From contig LXWE01000001.1 in the NCBI GenBank assembly GCA_001660395.1, forward strand, positions 558,001 to 622,000: a DNA stretch of 64,000 bases, given 5' to 3'. Positions 1 to 9,193 of this stretch are shown here, one piece after another. The stretch's first letter is position 1. Every line of letters starts with the position of its first letter. The position numbers and the translations under genes are program-made. Under the pieces are notes generated by a model. That model did no database searches, was not told the origin of the DNA, and saw only the letters and a list, made by a program, of their open reading frames with translations. Origin of the DNA: Alteromonadaceae bacterium XY-R5 (GTDB taxonomy: Bacteria > Pseudomonadota > Gammaproteobacteria > Enterobacterales > Alteromonadaceae).

Positions 1-861
1 TGCCGTTTGCTCATTTACTTCATGGCTGGCATACACCACGCCATTGCCCTGTCGGCTCACTAACGGGATCCGCCACTGCCATCCATAAATCAAGGCTTTA
101 GCACGGGTATAAGGCAAAGGTGTATGGGAATGCTCTGACTGCACGGCAATGGCACGGTCGCAGGGTAACCAGTGCGACCAGTCTTCGTATCCGGTATGCA
201 GGGCCTGTTCAATCAAACGGCCATGAAAACCGGTACAGTCGATAAATAAATCGCCCTCAATACGCTGACCATTTTGTAATTGCAGTGCCTGAATATTGCG
301 GCTTTGGGGACAAAGCTCGACCTCAGTGATTTTACCTTCCACTCTGATCACCCCGCGAGTTTCGCTGAACTGGCGCAGGAACTGGGCATATTTACTGGCA
401 TCCAGATGATAGGCATAATTCAGCGATGTCGGCTTGGTATGGGCAAAACGCAGGGCTTTCGCCGCCTCATGTTCAGGGCAATACTCGCCATAACCGTTTT
501 CAATACCAAGGGCTTTGCCTTTCAGCCAAAAGTGCTGAAAGCCACAGGCCCAGCAATCCTGACCGGTATGACCAAAGGCATGCAGATAACTGTGGCCGGG
601 CTGGCGCCAGTCAACAAATTCGATACCCAGTTTAAACGTGGCCTGAGTGGCCGCCATAAAGGCCGCTTCATCTATGCCTAACACCCGATGGAAATACTGT
701 AAGGTGGGTATGGTCGCTTCGCCGACGCCGATACTGCCAATTTGCTCTGATTCCACCAGCGTAATCTTTAGCTGCTTACCTAACACATGGCTAAGGGCCG
801 CGGCGGTCATCCAGCCAGCGGTGCCACCACCGGCAATCACCACATGATTAATCTTATTCAT
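1..861 (-). CDS. Flavin-dependent tryptophan halogenase family protein (3' end outside window)
   Basis: The first 287 codons of a tryptophan-halogenase-like flavoprotein; the C-terminus lies beyond base 1. The N-terminus has the FAD-binding GGGTAGW motif, then GVGEATIPT, an ATFKLGIEF segment carrying the lysine that is catalytic in PrnA-type enzymes, and a later W-x-W-x-IP motif (GWQWRIPL). It closely resembles the complete copy at 11993-13465. The ATG overlaps the stop of the upstream cupin-like gene by 4 bases, so the two are co-transcribed. Members linked to SapC and TonB receptors have not generally been shown to halogenate free tryptophan; the substrate is unknown. Confidence 0.88.
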   Translation of the reverse strand, partial: MNKINHVVIAGGGTAGWMTAAALSHVLGKQLKITLVESEQIGSIGVGEATIPTLQYFHRVLGIDEAAFMAATQATFKLGIEFVDWRQPGHSYLHAFGHTGQDCWACGFQHFWLKGKALGIENGYGEYCPEHEAAKALRFAHTKPTSLNYAYHLDASKYAQFLRQFSETRGVIRVEGKITEVELCPQSRNIQALQLQNGQRIEGDLFIDCTGFHGRLIEQALHTGYEDWSHWLPCDRAIAVQSEHSHTPLPYTRAKALIYGWQWRIPLVSRQGNGVVYASHEVNEQTA

Positions 862-1874
862 CGATTCAGGGCCTGTAATAAAAGACTGCGAATACGCCGG
901 GCGCTATCTTCATCCTGCGGATTGAGGATGCCGCGGGCGCGCTCAGGAATATGCTGTAAATGGGCATCACCATCGGCAAACACATAATGTTCAAACATCT
1001 CGCGCCAGATTTGCTTTTCTGCCTCGGGTAAACCAGCGATGCTGAGTAATGCGTGATACAAGGCATTGATGGGTGCATCCATATGCGCAGGCGTAGTGCG
1101 CCACCAGTAATTCACCAGCACATTAAAAGGTGCCAGCGCATCCACCTGATGCCACCACATACTGGGGATAAACAAGGCATCGCCAGGTGCTAACTCGGCC
1201 ACCTGAGCCTGTGCTAACGCGTCTTTAAAACGTGGAAAACGGGCTGCATCGTAATTATCACTGTCGACCAAACTGACCGCCTGTCCCGAGGGAGTAAATT
1301 CCAGCGGGCCGATATACAAATTGGCGGTTTGCGCGGGCGGAAACAAAGTAAAGCGACGTTTGCCAGCCACACAGCAGGCAATGTTTAGGGGCAAATCCTG
1401 ATGAATGGCAACACGGGTTTGATTGCCTACCCACAGGCCGTTGCGAATAGACTCAGAGGGGATCGGCACGGGCGGATTGTGCTGCGTAAAACCGGGTAAA
1501 TACTGGCTTAAATGGGTACCGCCGAGAAAAATAGAGGGCGGTGTCGACATGGTTTGGCTTTCCAGTATTTTGCGCAATACCAGTCCCAAATCGGCGGCCA
1601 CTTTTTCAAAGTTAAAAGCATCGAGGGTCTTGTTATAAAAGAAACGACCGTTAATCTCCGGCGCACCGAAAAACACCCCGACGGGCTCGCCAGTATAGGA
1701 TTGCAGCAAATGTTCGCAGGCCGCATCATCACTTTGCTGAGCTGCCTTTACTGCCTGCCAGTGACTGACATAACCGAGTAATTTCACTGGCACAGAGCTG
1801 GCTAACAGGCCCTCGGGCAGCGCGGCGCCGGGTTCCAGCAATAAACTGTGGCAGTGTACAAGTGCCTTAGCCAC
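858..1874 (-). CDS. Cupin-like (JmjC/cupin_8) domain protein
   Basis: A 338-residue protein of the cupin_8/JmjC-like family, which folds as a double-stranded beta helix and often binds Fe(II) and 2-oxoglutarate. Visible landmarks are the IHQDLPLNIACCVAGKRRF segment around residue 160, with the H-x-D pair, and GDALFIPSMWWHQVDAL around residue 235, with the distal histidine. It starts at GTG and overlaps the end of sapC by 8 bases. Halogenase, cupin-like and SapC genes repeatedly occur together beside TonB receptors in Xanthomonas, Caulobacter and Alteromonas relatives. The substrate is not known. Confidence 0.85.
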   Translation of the reverse strand: MAKALVHCHSLLLEPGAALPEGLLASSVPVKLLGYVSHWQAVKAAQQSDDAACEHLLQSYTGEPVGVFFGAPEINGRFFYNKTLDAFNFEKVAADLGLVLRKILESQTMSTPPSIFLGGTHLSQYLPGFTQHNPPVPIPSESIRNGLWVGNQTRVAIHQDLPLNIACCVAGKRRFTLFPPAQTANLYIGPLEFTPSGQAVSLVDSDNYDAARFPRFKDALAQAQVAELAPGDALFIPSMWWHQVDALAPFNVLVNYWWRTTPAHMDAPINALYHALLSIAGLPEAEKQIWREMFEHYVFADGDAHLQHIPERARGILNPQDEDSARRIRSLLLQALNR

Positions 1875-2592
1875 CTGTCGTCACCCTGGCTTTTTTACGT
1901 TCAATCAGATCGGCAAAATTGGCCTGGCTGGCCAACACGTAATGGATAAGGGCTAACATGCCGCTGCGCTGTAATTCGATAATGGCATCATCCGCCAACG
2001 CCGCCAGACGTTCTTCATTGATGGTGTAAAAGCCCGACAAGCGGTGGTTATCATCGCCATGCAGGCTTACATCCAAAAAGAAGCTTTCCAGTAATTCATG
2101 CCTGACTAACGCCTGATGAAAGGCCAGCGTTTCCTGCTCACGTTCACGAATGGCGGCCAGCACATCGCTGACATATTGCAGATAATCACTGTGACCACCG
2201 TGGGGTAAAAATACGCGTTCACCTTCCACATCGCTGACCTTGGGACTGTCCATATCCACCAGAATCACTGGCTGGCGTTCACCGTTTTGGTCCGGCTCGC
2301 GCATGCCCAGTAAGAATGGCTGACGTTCTATCATCAGCGGTACATAGTTGGCGTCCCAGCCTGATTCACTCAGATACAGATTTTCATTCTGCTCCAGTCC
2401 CAGCAAGGCAACGGCATGAAACTGCTGACATTCATCTTTATAAAATACGATGGGATATTCGTGCTGCAATCGACGAAACTCAAAGGGTAAGGCAAGTACC
2501 ATCATGGTGGTTTCGTTGAGCTTACTGTTGTGCTCGCGGATGATAAGTAAATCTTTATGGGTGACACTGTTTAGGGCAACGGGATTGCTCAT
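1867..2592 (-). CDS. SapC family protein
   Basis: A 241-residue SapC-family protein. The family is named from an S-layer-associated protein of Campylobacter, but in proteobacteria it is a soluble protein of unknown function found beside TonB receptors. The N-terminal half contains the typical segment around residues 30-60 (VLALPFEFRRLQHEYPIVF). No signal peptide or membrane segment is visible. The ATG is preceded by GGAAG. It is the first gene of a three-gene overlapping unit (SapC, cupin-like, halogenase) and is separated from the receptor gene upstream by a strong terminator. Confidence 0.85.
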   Translation of the reverse strand: MSNPVALNSVTHKDLLIIREHNSKLNETTMMVLALPFEFRRLQHEYPIVFYKDECQQFHAVALLGLEQNENLYLSESGWDANYVPLMIERQPFLLGMREPDQNGERQPVILVDMDSPKVSDVEGERVFLPHGGHSDYLQYVSDVLAAIREREQETLAFHQALVRHELLESFFLDVSLHGDDNHRLSGFYTINEERLAALADDAIIELQRSGMLALIHYVLASQANFADLIERKKARVTTGG

Positions 2593-2635
2593 GCAACTTC
2601 CTCACTTGTTGTTATTTTCACTTGCTGATAAACGC

Positions 2636-2693
2636 AAAAAACTGCGAGAGAAATATGGAAGACATGACATATCTCTCTCGCAGCCGGGACACT
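2636..2693 (-). terminator. Rho-independent terminator after the TonB receptor gene
   Basis: On the minus strand CTGCGAGAGA pairs with TCTCTCGCAG about 30 bases later and is followed directly by six T residues. It sits between the receptor stop and sapC, so the SapC operon either has its own promoter or depends on read-through. Confidence 0.8.
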
Positions 2694-2705
2694 TATCCGC
2701 CTGAC

Positions 2706-5687
2706 TTAGAAGGTGTAACGCACACCCACATTGTATCGCGGTGAAGACTGTCTAAGGTTGATCAGCATTTGCTTATGACGACCGTGTTGTCGCTGGTATT
2801 CGTCGGTGAGGTTAATCCCCTCCACAAACACAGTGAAATTCTCACTGATGTCATAACTCATGTTCACATCCCACTGACCATAGGCTTCGGTATATACAGG
2901 GTTATCACCTGAGCCATCACCTATATAGGCCAGGAATTCATCCCGCCAGTTGTATGCCAGTCGTACCGAAAACACATCGTTCTCGAAAAAGGCAATAAAG
3001 TTGGCAGAATCACTCAGGCCAGTCAGGGCATACTGGGGCTCCAGTGAAGCGTTATCGAAGTTCACATCACCATCGACTATGGTACCGTTGACGTTCACAC
3101 CAAAGCCGCTGTCCCAGAACATGTGCTGCACCGCCAGTTCGAAACCATGAACATTATTGTCACGCTGGTTAAACGGAATGGTGATTTCAAACAGGGCCAA
3201 ATCGTCTTCCGGGCTGGCATCGATGACCACATCGCCATGCTCGTTCAGGTACACATTTGGATCGCTATCGAGGTAGTTATCCAGAATGTACTGACGGATC
3301 TCTGCATTGCCGGTAAAGCCCGCCGCCCTTGCGGCATCGGCACGCGGTCCCTGAGCTGGGTTACGCAAATCGAAGGCATTTTCGGTGATAGTGCGTTTAC
3401 CAACGAAGTTCTCTACGTCTTTGTTAAACCAGCCAATGGCGGCATAACTGGCTTCGTCGTAATACCACTCCAGCGATAAATCGTAGTTGGTCGACTCCAG
3501 TGGCAACAGTGCCGGGTTACCCCGTGAACCATTCCCCTGAATGGTGGTAATCTGGCCACCGAGGGTTTTACCGCCCTGCATATCGCCGTAACTGGGACGT
3601 GAGATGGTTTTACTGAATGAAGCGCGAGCAACCAGGTCATCGGTCAAATCCAGTTTGAAGTCGATGCTCGGCAGCACGTTGTCGTATTCGCCCGACTCAT
3701 CGGTAAACACCGAATCCCCTGTTGGCTGCAACACCAGTTCGTTGGTACTGCTCCAGGAGATGCCATCGTAACTAGGTACCAGCGCCGAGGCATGGGTTTT
3801 GGTTTTTTCGTAACGCACACCTGTGATCACTTCGGCAGGGAAACTGCCGATTTCAAAGGCCAGGTTTGCCTGCACATAAGCAGCCTGCATCTTCTCATCG
3901 GTATAGCGGTCTGTGGTGTAGTTAGTACCGCCGCAGAAACGCTGGCCACACGGCCACTCAACGTCATTGCCTGAGTAGAAATTCTCGGCTGTGTACTGGG
4001 CTACCTTTTCAAAATCCCAGTCAATATAGTAAGGCTCTAAATCCGGATCGGAATGGCCGGGTATATTGTCGAACATGTCGGGCAGGGACCGCTGAGTAAA
4101 CCAGCTGTCATCCCAGTCTTCCGGCTCGCCCACACCACTCCAGGTACCACGGGTCGCACTGGCGTATTTCGAGTGGTTATTCACTTCGGTGTGTGAAATA
4201 CCAAAATCGATACTTTCAACAATACCGCTGTCAAAGGTATAGGTACCCTTGGCCTGGAATTGCTCCAAATCAGAACGTTCGCGGTTATTACCAAAGTTAC
4301 TGCCGGCACCGATCATATCTTCCGGTTCAAAACCATCAACGCCGTCTGGGTATTCGATGCTCAGCACCGGCAACACCTGAGAGAAATCAACGGTAGTGCG
4401 CACACGGTTGTTGGAAATCATCGCCAGTGAACCCCAGCTACCGTATGGGCTGTTAGGCGCATGCTTGGCTGAGGCTTTATGGTAATCCAGTTCCACTTCC
4501 AGGTTATCGCTAACCTGATATTCCATGTTCAGACCGATGGAGCGATTGGTATTCTTGGTCGCCGCAAAACCACGACCTGAGTTAATCCCGATACCTTCAC
4601 CGCGCTGCACATCTTCGCTGTAGTTATCCGTATCCTGATACTGGATTGGATAAGAAATGCCTTCGCTGTTCGGCTCAGACCAGACCATGGTGGCATTGTT
4701 ATAGTTGAACGAGAACCAGGTCGACATATCCGTCAGTTCACGGTCAATGCTGTTCTCTGAATAGGTATAGTCCAGACGGGTTTTAAGACGATCAGTCGCC
4801 TGATATTCCAGGGTTAGCTGACCATTGATACGGGTACGATAGGCCTCATTGAACTGATACACCAGATTCTGCGGCACGGCATACACCACACCATCCGCGG
4901 GCTTGTTCAGGTACGAGTTATCTGGGTCCTCAGACGGCAGATTACCCCAGCCACCTTCATCCTGACCGGACACAAAGGTACGCCAGCCAGACCCGACCGT
5001 CGCATTACTGTTGCCACTGTCTCGTTTTTGATAACTGCCGGTTAAGGAAATACCGAATTTATCATCCAGGAAGGTATCTGAGTACAATCCGGAGACTTCC
5101 GGCGTCCAGCTATCACCTTTGCGGGTCGAACCATCATGTACCGCTTTAAAACCAAGGCTGGTATGCAACCCAGGATTGGACAGTGGACGTGGCGTAATAA
5201 TATTGATGGTGCCGCCTAAGCCGCCGGTGGCAATGGAGGCACGACCGGTTTTATAGACTTCAACTGTACTCACCCCTTCTGATGCCAAATCGGCAAAATC
5301 AAACGAGCGGGTTGGCGTTGGCATTTGACGTCCATTCAATAACACCAGATTACGATCAGCACCAAAACCACGGATGGTGACACGGCTTCCCTCACCGTCT
5401 GAGCGATCAATCGACACACCGGTGATCCGTTGCAGTGATTCCGCTAAGTTAGTATCCGGGAACTTACCTATATCTTCAGCTGAAATAGCTTCAACGACAC
5501 CGTCACCAGAACGTTTCATATCCATAGCTCGGATCATACTGCCACGAATACCACTGACTTCGATCACCTCTACTTGAGGGTCATCTGCGTTGGTTTCCTG
5601 AGCTTGTGTGCTGGTAATTATCGCCGAACCCAAAACCAGAGACACCGACAGTGCAATCTGGCTTTTCTGAAAGGGGCGAGTTTTCAT
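2706..5687 (-). CDS. TonB-dependent outer-membrane receptor
   Basis: A 993-residue TonB-dependent receptor of the long Xanthomonas/Caulobacter type, usually involved in uptake of oligosaccharides. A signal peptide covers about residues 1-29 (cut near TQAQ). A TonB-box-like stretch (VEVIEVSG) and the plug domain (about 45-165, with IRGFGADRNLVLLNGRQMP) follow, then a beta barrel ending in the aromatic terminus RYTF needed for outer-membrane insertion. The ATG has GGGAG upstream. Two CGAACGTTCG palindromes lie about 145-170 bases upstream. The adjacent GH3 gene shares this motif, so a beta-glucan or beta-glucoside is the likely substrate class; that is inference. Confidence 0.93.
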   Translation of the reverse strand: MKTRPFQKSQIALSVSLVLGSAIITSTQAQETNADDPQVEVIEVSGIRGSMIRAMDMKRSGDGVVEAISAEDIGKFPDTNLAESLQRITGVSIDRSDGEGSRVTIRGFGADRNLVLLNGRQMPTPTRSFDFADLASEGVSTVEVYKTGRASIATGGLGGTINIITPRPLSNPGLHTSLGFKAVHDGSTRKGDSWTPEVSGLYSDTFLDDKFGISLTGSYQKRDSGNSNATVGSGWRTFVSGQDEGGWGNLPSEDPDNSYLNKPADGVVYAVPQNLVYQFNEAYRTRINGQLTLEYQATDRLKTRLDYTYSENSIDRELTDMSTWFSFNYNNATMVWSEPNSEGISYPIQYQDTDNYSEDVQRGEGIGINSGRGFAATKNTNRSIGLNMEYQVSDNLEVELDYHKASAKHAPNSPYGSWGSLAMISNNRVRTTVDFSQVLPVLSIEYPDGVDGFEPEDMIGAGSNFGNNRERSDLEQFQAKGTYTFDSGIVESIDFGISHTEVNNHSKYASATRGTWSGVGEPEDWDDSWFTQRSLPDMFDNIPGHSDPDLEPYYIDWDFEKVAQYTAENFYSGNDVEWPCGQRFCGGTNYTTDRYTDEKMQAAYVQANLAFEIGSFPAEVITGVRYEKTKTHASALVPSYDGISWSSTNELVLQPTGDSVFTDESGEYDNVLPSIDFKLDLTDDLVARASFSKTISRPSYGDMQGGKTLGGQITTIQGNGSRGNPALLPLESTNYDLSLEWYYDEASYAAIGWFNKDVENFVGKRTITENAFDLRNPAQGPRADAARAAGFTGNAEIRQYILDNYLDSDPNVYLNEHGDVVIDASPEDDLALFEITIPFNQRDNNVHGFELAVQHMFWDSGFGVNVNGTIVDGDVNFDNASLEPQYALTGLSDSANFIAFFENDVFSVRLAYNWRDEFLAYIGDGSGDNPVYTEAYGQWDVNMSYDISENFTVFVEGINLTDEYQRQHGRHKQMLINLRQSSPRYNVGVRYTF

Positions 5688-6270
5688 TTTTTTCTCCCTT
5701 GCGATAGCTTATATGCCACACTCTTGAGGAGTGCAATTAATTAACCCTTCATTAACAACTCGAAGAGTATGGCGAAGCCTACGCCTGGGCCTGTGATAAG
5801 TCGTTTTCATCATCCCAAAACCCTGAATTCGAACGTTCGGATTGACGAAACGAACGTTCGAACCAGCGCAATCCCTTTATTTTCAACCAATTGAAGATAC
5901 CGTTAAAAAGACCTGGATCACTATTTGATACGATCAAGCTGGCCTATTTCGAGGGCCGAATATACCGATTGCAGATTGAAAATCACCTCTTTCCCACTCA
6001 GAAATCCGTAACATTTTGTATCTGATGGCCCTCAACGCCGTTAACAATTTGCGTACAGCGATTGATGAAGGTCGTTTCTCAAATGGGTTGTACGCCTCCT
6101 TGACCAGAGGCATCACCAACAGCAGTTGAGATAAAAAACCGGCCCAGATGCCAAGTGCACTGACAAGCTAAGCTAGCGATAAGGTGACAGGATTGAAGGT
6201 GATAGAAACAGACATCCCCTTAACCGGAAAACCGAATAAGGGGATAAGATATGTGAACGGACGCGAGGGT
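5688..6270. other. 583-base gap between receptor and GH3 genes, possible decayed reading frame
   Basis: The part next to the receptor holds its promoter region and the paired palindromes. From about 6260 to 5934 on the minus strand one frame stays open except for a single TAG (about 6166-6168). It would encode a hydrophobic stretch (LVSALGIWAGFLSQLLLV) followed by a basic, soluble-looking tail. I do not recognise it. It could be the remnant of a membrane protein or a chance open frame, so no gene is called. Confidence 0.3.
5828..5862. promoter_or_regulatory. Two CGAACGTTCG operator palindromes upstream of the receptor gene
   Basis: Perfect 10-base palindromes at 5830-5839 and 5851-5860, with centres 21 bases (two helical turns) apart. 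The same motif occurs once before the GH3 gene at 8950. The central AACGTT with CG at the dyad is typical of LacI-family operators. No LacI-type gene is in the window, so the regulator must lie elsewhere. Confidence 0.6.
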
Positions 6271-8826
6271 TTACTGACAGCTGATTGTCGCGCTGGATGC
6301 TTTACCAGGCAGGATTTCGATGTCAGCAACCGAAACCTGCATCGGCCCCTCAGTTTCGAGCAGGAAAGGCGCTGTGACACTGTCCAGCGTCAAACCGCCA
6401 TTCACCAGACATTGCAAGTCCACACTCACCGTTTGCCACTGAGCATGGGGTAATCCCTGTAGCATGCTGCTGGCGTCCACACTGCCACGACAGTCTTTAC
6501 CACATTGCATGCCCAGTTCAACTGGCTTTGCAGGTGCAGTTGTCACCTTAATCCGCAGATTAAGCGCACTCTGACTTTGCAGATATTCTTCTAAACTACG
6601 CGGCTCACTCCAGCCAAGATAGGCCCGGGCCAGACTCTGCCCTTTCCAGCTTAACTGGCGCGCATCTTCCTGTACCATCATGTTTTCGGTACGAAGGGTC
6701 AGGTTATCAGACCCCTGTGTAGTTACCACACTGGTCGCCACCGGCACAGCCCAGCTAGCGCTATCTCCGAGGAAAAAGGCCAAATCAGACTGGGGCACAG
6801 TATCAAATAATGGATAAGGCTGCGTATTATCCTTAGCTAATGGATGCGCAGGAATTTCGTTAAGGGTGTTACCTAAACTATCTTTGTCTGCGTACGTCAG
6901 GCCAAAACCATAAGCAAACAATGGCTGATAATCGCTGTCACCGCGGTTTAATAGGGTTTGTGCATCTGAAACAGGCCAGGAATAGGACAGCTTGCCATGG
7001 AAATCATAGTTAAGTGTGCCGTCAGACTTTGTGAACAACACATCCGCCACCCCTTCACCTTCTGAGCCAGGTAACCAGGCAACCACAAAGGCATTAGAGG
7101 CATTCAATTCGGCATTGACCCAAAGGGGCCGGCCCGTCAGAAACACGGATACCACCGGAATATTCTGGCTGCGCAGCTTTTTCAGCAGGGCTAAATCGCG
7201 TTTGTTGCCGCGCTGATACTCAATACTGTCTCGGTCGCCAGCGCCTTCGGCATAGGGATTTTCACCAAACACAACAATGGCAACATCCGGGCGTTGATTA
7301 AATTCTCCATCAGTACTTAAAAAACTGTTACCCCCGGCATTTTCTACTGTGGATTTGATCCCCGCATAAATGGATGTACCGCCCGGGAAGTCACTGTTCA
7401 GGTTGCCCGTGCCCTGCCAGGAAATGGTCCAGCCACCGGATTGTTTACCAATATTGTCGGCCCCTGAGCCTGTCACCATCACCGACTGATTCGGCATTAA
7501 CGGCAGCAGACCGGCCTGATTTTTCAGCAACACCAGAGACTCGCGTACGGCCTGTCTGGCGATAGCACGATGGGCATCATTGCCGATCAGATCATCACGA
7601 CCGGCGACGCTACGCTGTTTGGGCGAGATACCATCGAACAATCCAGCCCGGAACTTCACCCGCAGAATCCGGCGCACGGCATCGTTGAGTCTGTCCATAG
7701 AGATGTCACCCGCGCGCACCTGAGCCACAGTATTTTCATACATGGCTTTCCAGTTGGTCGGCACCATGATGATGTCGACACCGGCGTTAATGGCCTGAGC
7801 ACAACTGCCATTATTACAGCCAGGTACCTGACCATGGCCATCCCAGTCGCCCACGACCAAACCATCAAAGCCCATCTGGTTTTTCAGCACATCGGTTAAC
7901 AGGGCGCGATTTCCATGCATCTTCTGGCCATGCCAGCTGTTGAAAGACGCCATAATCGTTTGCACACCCTGTTCAATGGCGGCCACATAGCCCTGCGCAT
8001 GAATACGAATAAGCTCCTCTTCGCTGGCCAGGTTATTGCCCTGATCTACGCCTGATTGGGTGCCACCATCGCCTAAAAAGTGTTTAGCCGTAGCAATGGC
8101 CTTGTTATCGGCCATGAAGTTTTTACCCGGTTCGCCCTGAATACCACGTACCATGGCTGCTGCGTAGTCTTTGACGATATCGGGATCTTCTGAATAACCT
8201 TCATAGGTGCGCCCCCAGCGGTTGTCACGCACCACAGCGACCGTTGGCGCAAATAGCCAGTCGATACCGGTCACACGCACTGCTTCTGCAGTAGCAGCAC
8301 CAATCTGTTGCATTAGATCTGGATCATGCATGGCGCCGAGACCAATGTTGTGAGGAAAGATGGTGGCGCCAATCACATTATTATGGCCGTGCACGGCATC
8401 CGTGCCCCACATAGTGGGAATGGTGGAACCGTCAAATGAGGCGTCCACTGAGGCCTGATACATGTTTTCTGCCAGAGCCACCCAATCCTGCATGCTGGCG
8501 TATTTATCATTATTCGGAAATGCGCCGCCACCATTGAGATAAGAGCCAAAACCATACTTGCGCATATCATCCAGGGTGAAATCACGGATCTCTGGCTGAA
8601 TCATCTGCGCGACTTTTTGTTCGACAGTCATTTCATCAATAAAGGCCGCTATCTTCTTTTCTATGGCGGGGTCTTTTGCCACTGCACTGGTGACTTTTGG
8701 CCACTTTTCAGGATGTACGACACCGGGGTTTGAATCGCTGGATTCTGTTGGGGCGCCGGAACAGGCAGCCAGGGAAAAAAGCACCCCGGAAAGAATCGCC
8801 CCTTGTCGAAAGGTCAACTTAGTCAA
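6271..8826 (-). CDS. Glycoside hydrolase family 3 lipoprotein (exo-beta-glucosidase type)
   Basis: An 851-residue GH3 enzyme expected to cleave terminal beta-glucosyl residues from glucans or cello/laminari-oligosaccharides. The signal peptide ends in a lipobox (SLAAC, Cys about residue 22), so it should be lipid-anchored in the periplasm or outer membrane. The GH3 N-domain covers about 45-390, with KHFLGDGGT and a nucleophile-type aspartate in GLVVGDWDGHG. The C-domain follows (about 420-640), then a C-terminal beta-rich extension (about 670-850) as in ExoP-type enzymes. The start is an unusual TTG with GGAG seven bases upstream. The CGAACGTTCG site is 124 bases upstream. Confidence 0.92.
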   Translation of the reverse strand: MTKLTFRQGAILSGVLFSLAACSGAPTESSDSNPGVVHPEKWPKVTSAVAKDPAIEKKIAAFIDEMTVEQKVAQMIQPEIRDFTLDDMRKYGFGSYLNGGGAFPNNDKYASMQDWVALAENMYQASVDASFDGSTIPTMWGTDAVHGHNNVIGATIFPHNIGLGAMHDPDLMQQIGAATAEAVRVTGIDWLFAPTVAVVRDNRWGRTYEGYSEDPDIVKDYAAAMVRGIQGEPGKNFMADNKAIATAKHFLGDGGTQSGVDQGNNLASEEELIRIHAQGYVAAIEQGVQTIMASFNSWHGQKMHGNRALLTDVLKNQMGFDGLVVGDWDGHGQVPGCNNGSCAQAINAGVDIIMVPTNWKAMYENTVAQVRAGDISMDRLNDAVRRILRVKFRAGLFDGISPKQRSVAGRDDLIGNDAHRAIARQAVRESLVLLKNQAGLLPLMPNQSVMVTGSGADNIGKQSGGWTISWQGTGNLNSDFPGGTSIYAGIKSTVENAGGNSFLSTDGEFNQRPDVAIVVFGENPYAEGAGDRDSIEYQRGNKRDLALLKKLRSQNIPVVSVFLTGRPLWVNAELNASNAFVVAWLPGSEGEGVADVLFTKSDGTLNYDFHGKLSYSWPVSDAQTLLNRGDSDYQPLFAYGFGLTYADKDSLGNTLNEIPAHPLAKDNTQPYPLFDTVPQSDLAFFLGDSASWAVPVATSVVTTQGSDNLTLRTENMMVQEDARQLSWKGQSLARAYLGWSEPRSLEEYLQSQSALNLRIKVTTAPAKPVELGMQCGKDCRGSVDASSMLQGLPHAQWQTVSVDLQCLVNGGLTLDSVTAPFLLETEGPMQVSVADIEILPGKASSATISCQ

Positions 8827-8949
8827 AACACACTCCTTTTAGCAACCAACGGCGAATACCGTTAGCATTTTTGTTACAAACTAAAAACAGCCTGAAGTCT
8901 AAAGAGATAAATTCAGAAAATCGTTTATACCGCTGCCATGACGGTTATT

Positions 8950-8959
8950 CGAACGTTCG
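8950..8959. promoter_or_regulatory. CGAACGTTCG operator palindrome upstream of GH3
   Basis: Identical to the two palindromes before the TonB receptor gene; it also has TT directly before and TT after. The shared site suggests that uptake and hydrolysis genes are co-regulated. Confidence 0.55.
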
Positions 8960-9090
8960 TTTCCCGAAAAGAACTTGTAACCAAATGAAATAGAAGCTTT
9001 TATTAAGAAAAGAGGCGAGTTAGAGGTAAGGTAGCAAAGGTTCATAATCCATAGATTTTGGCGTAACAATTGCGGCGGCTACGCTCAAGT

Positions 9091-9120
9091 ATCAATCAGT
9101 TAACGCCAGGCGTGATTGAT
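9091..9120. promoter_or_regulatory. Nested inverted repeat upstream of the membrane AraC regulator
   Basis: ATCAATCA (9091-9098) is perfectly inverted as TGATTGAT (9113-9120) and encloses a second palindrome ACGCC-A-GGCGT. It lies about 75-100 bases before the start codon, so it could be an operator or a leader hairpin. The regulator is not known. Confidence 0.35.
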
Positions 9121-9193
9121 TTAGTCAGGTAGACTGGTTAACATCCTCAAGGTTTGTTAACACCATACTTACAATACCTGTGCGCTGAGAATC

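Larger units (their letters stand above)
8827..9193. other. Divergent promoter region between GH3 and araC-type genes
   Basis: A 367-base non-coding stretch holding the outward promoters of the GH3 gene (minus) and the membrane AraC regulator (plus). It contains the CGAACGTTCG site at 8950 and a nested inverted repeat at 9091-9120. I see no open frame of substance. Confidence 0.6.

Noticed and set aside
5934-6119. 61-codon open frame as a stand-alone gene
   Set aside because: Too short, starts at TTG without a ribosome site and has no recognised family; kept only as a possible remnant.
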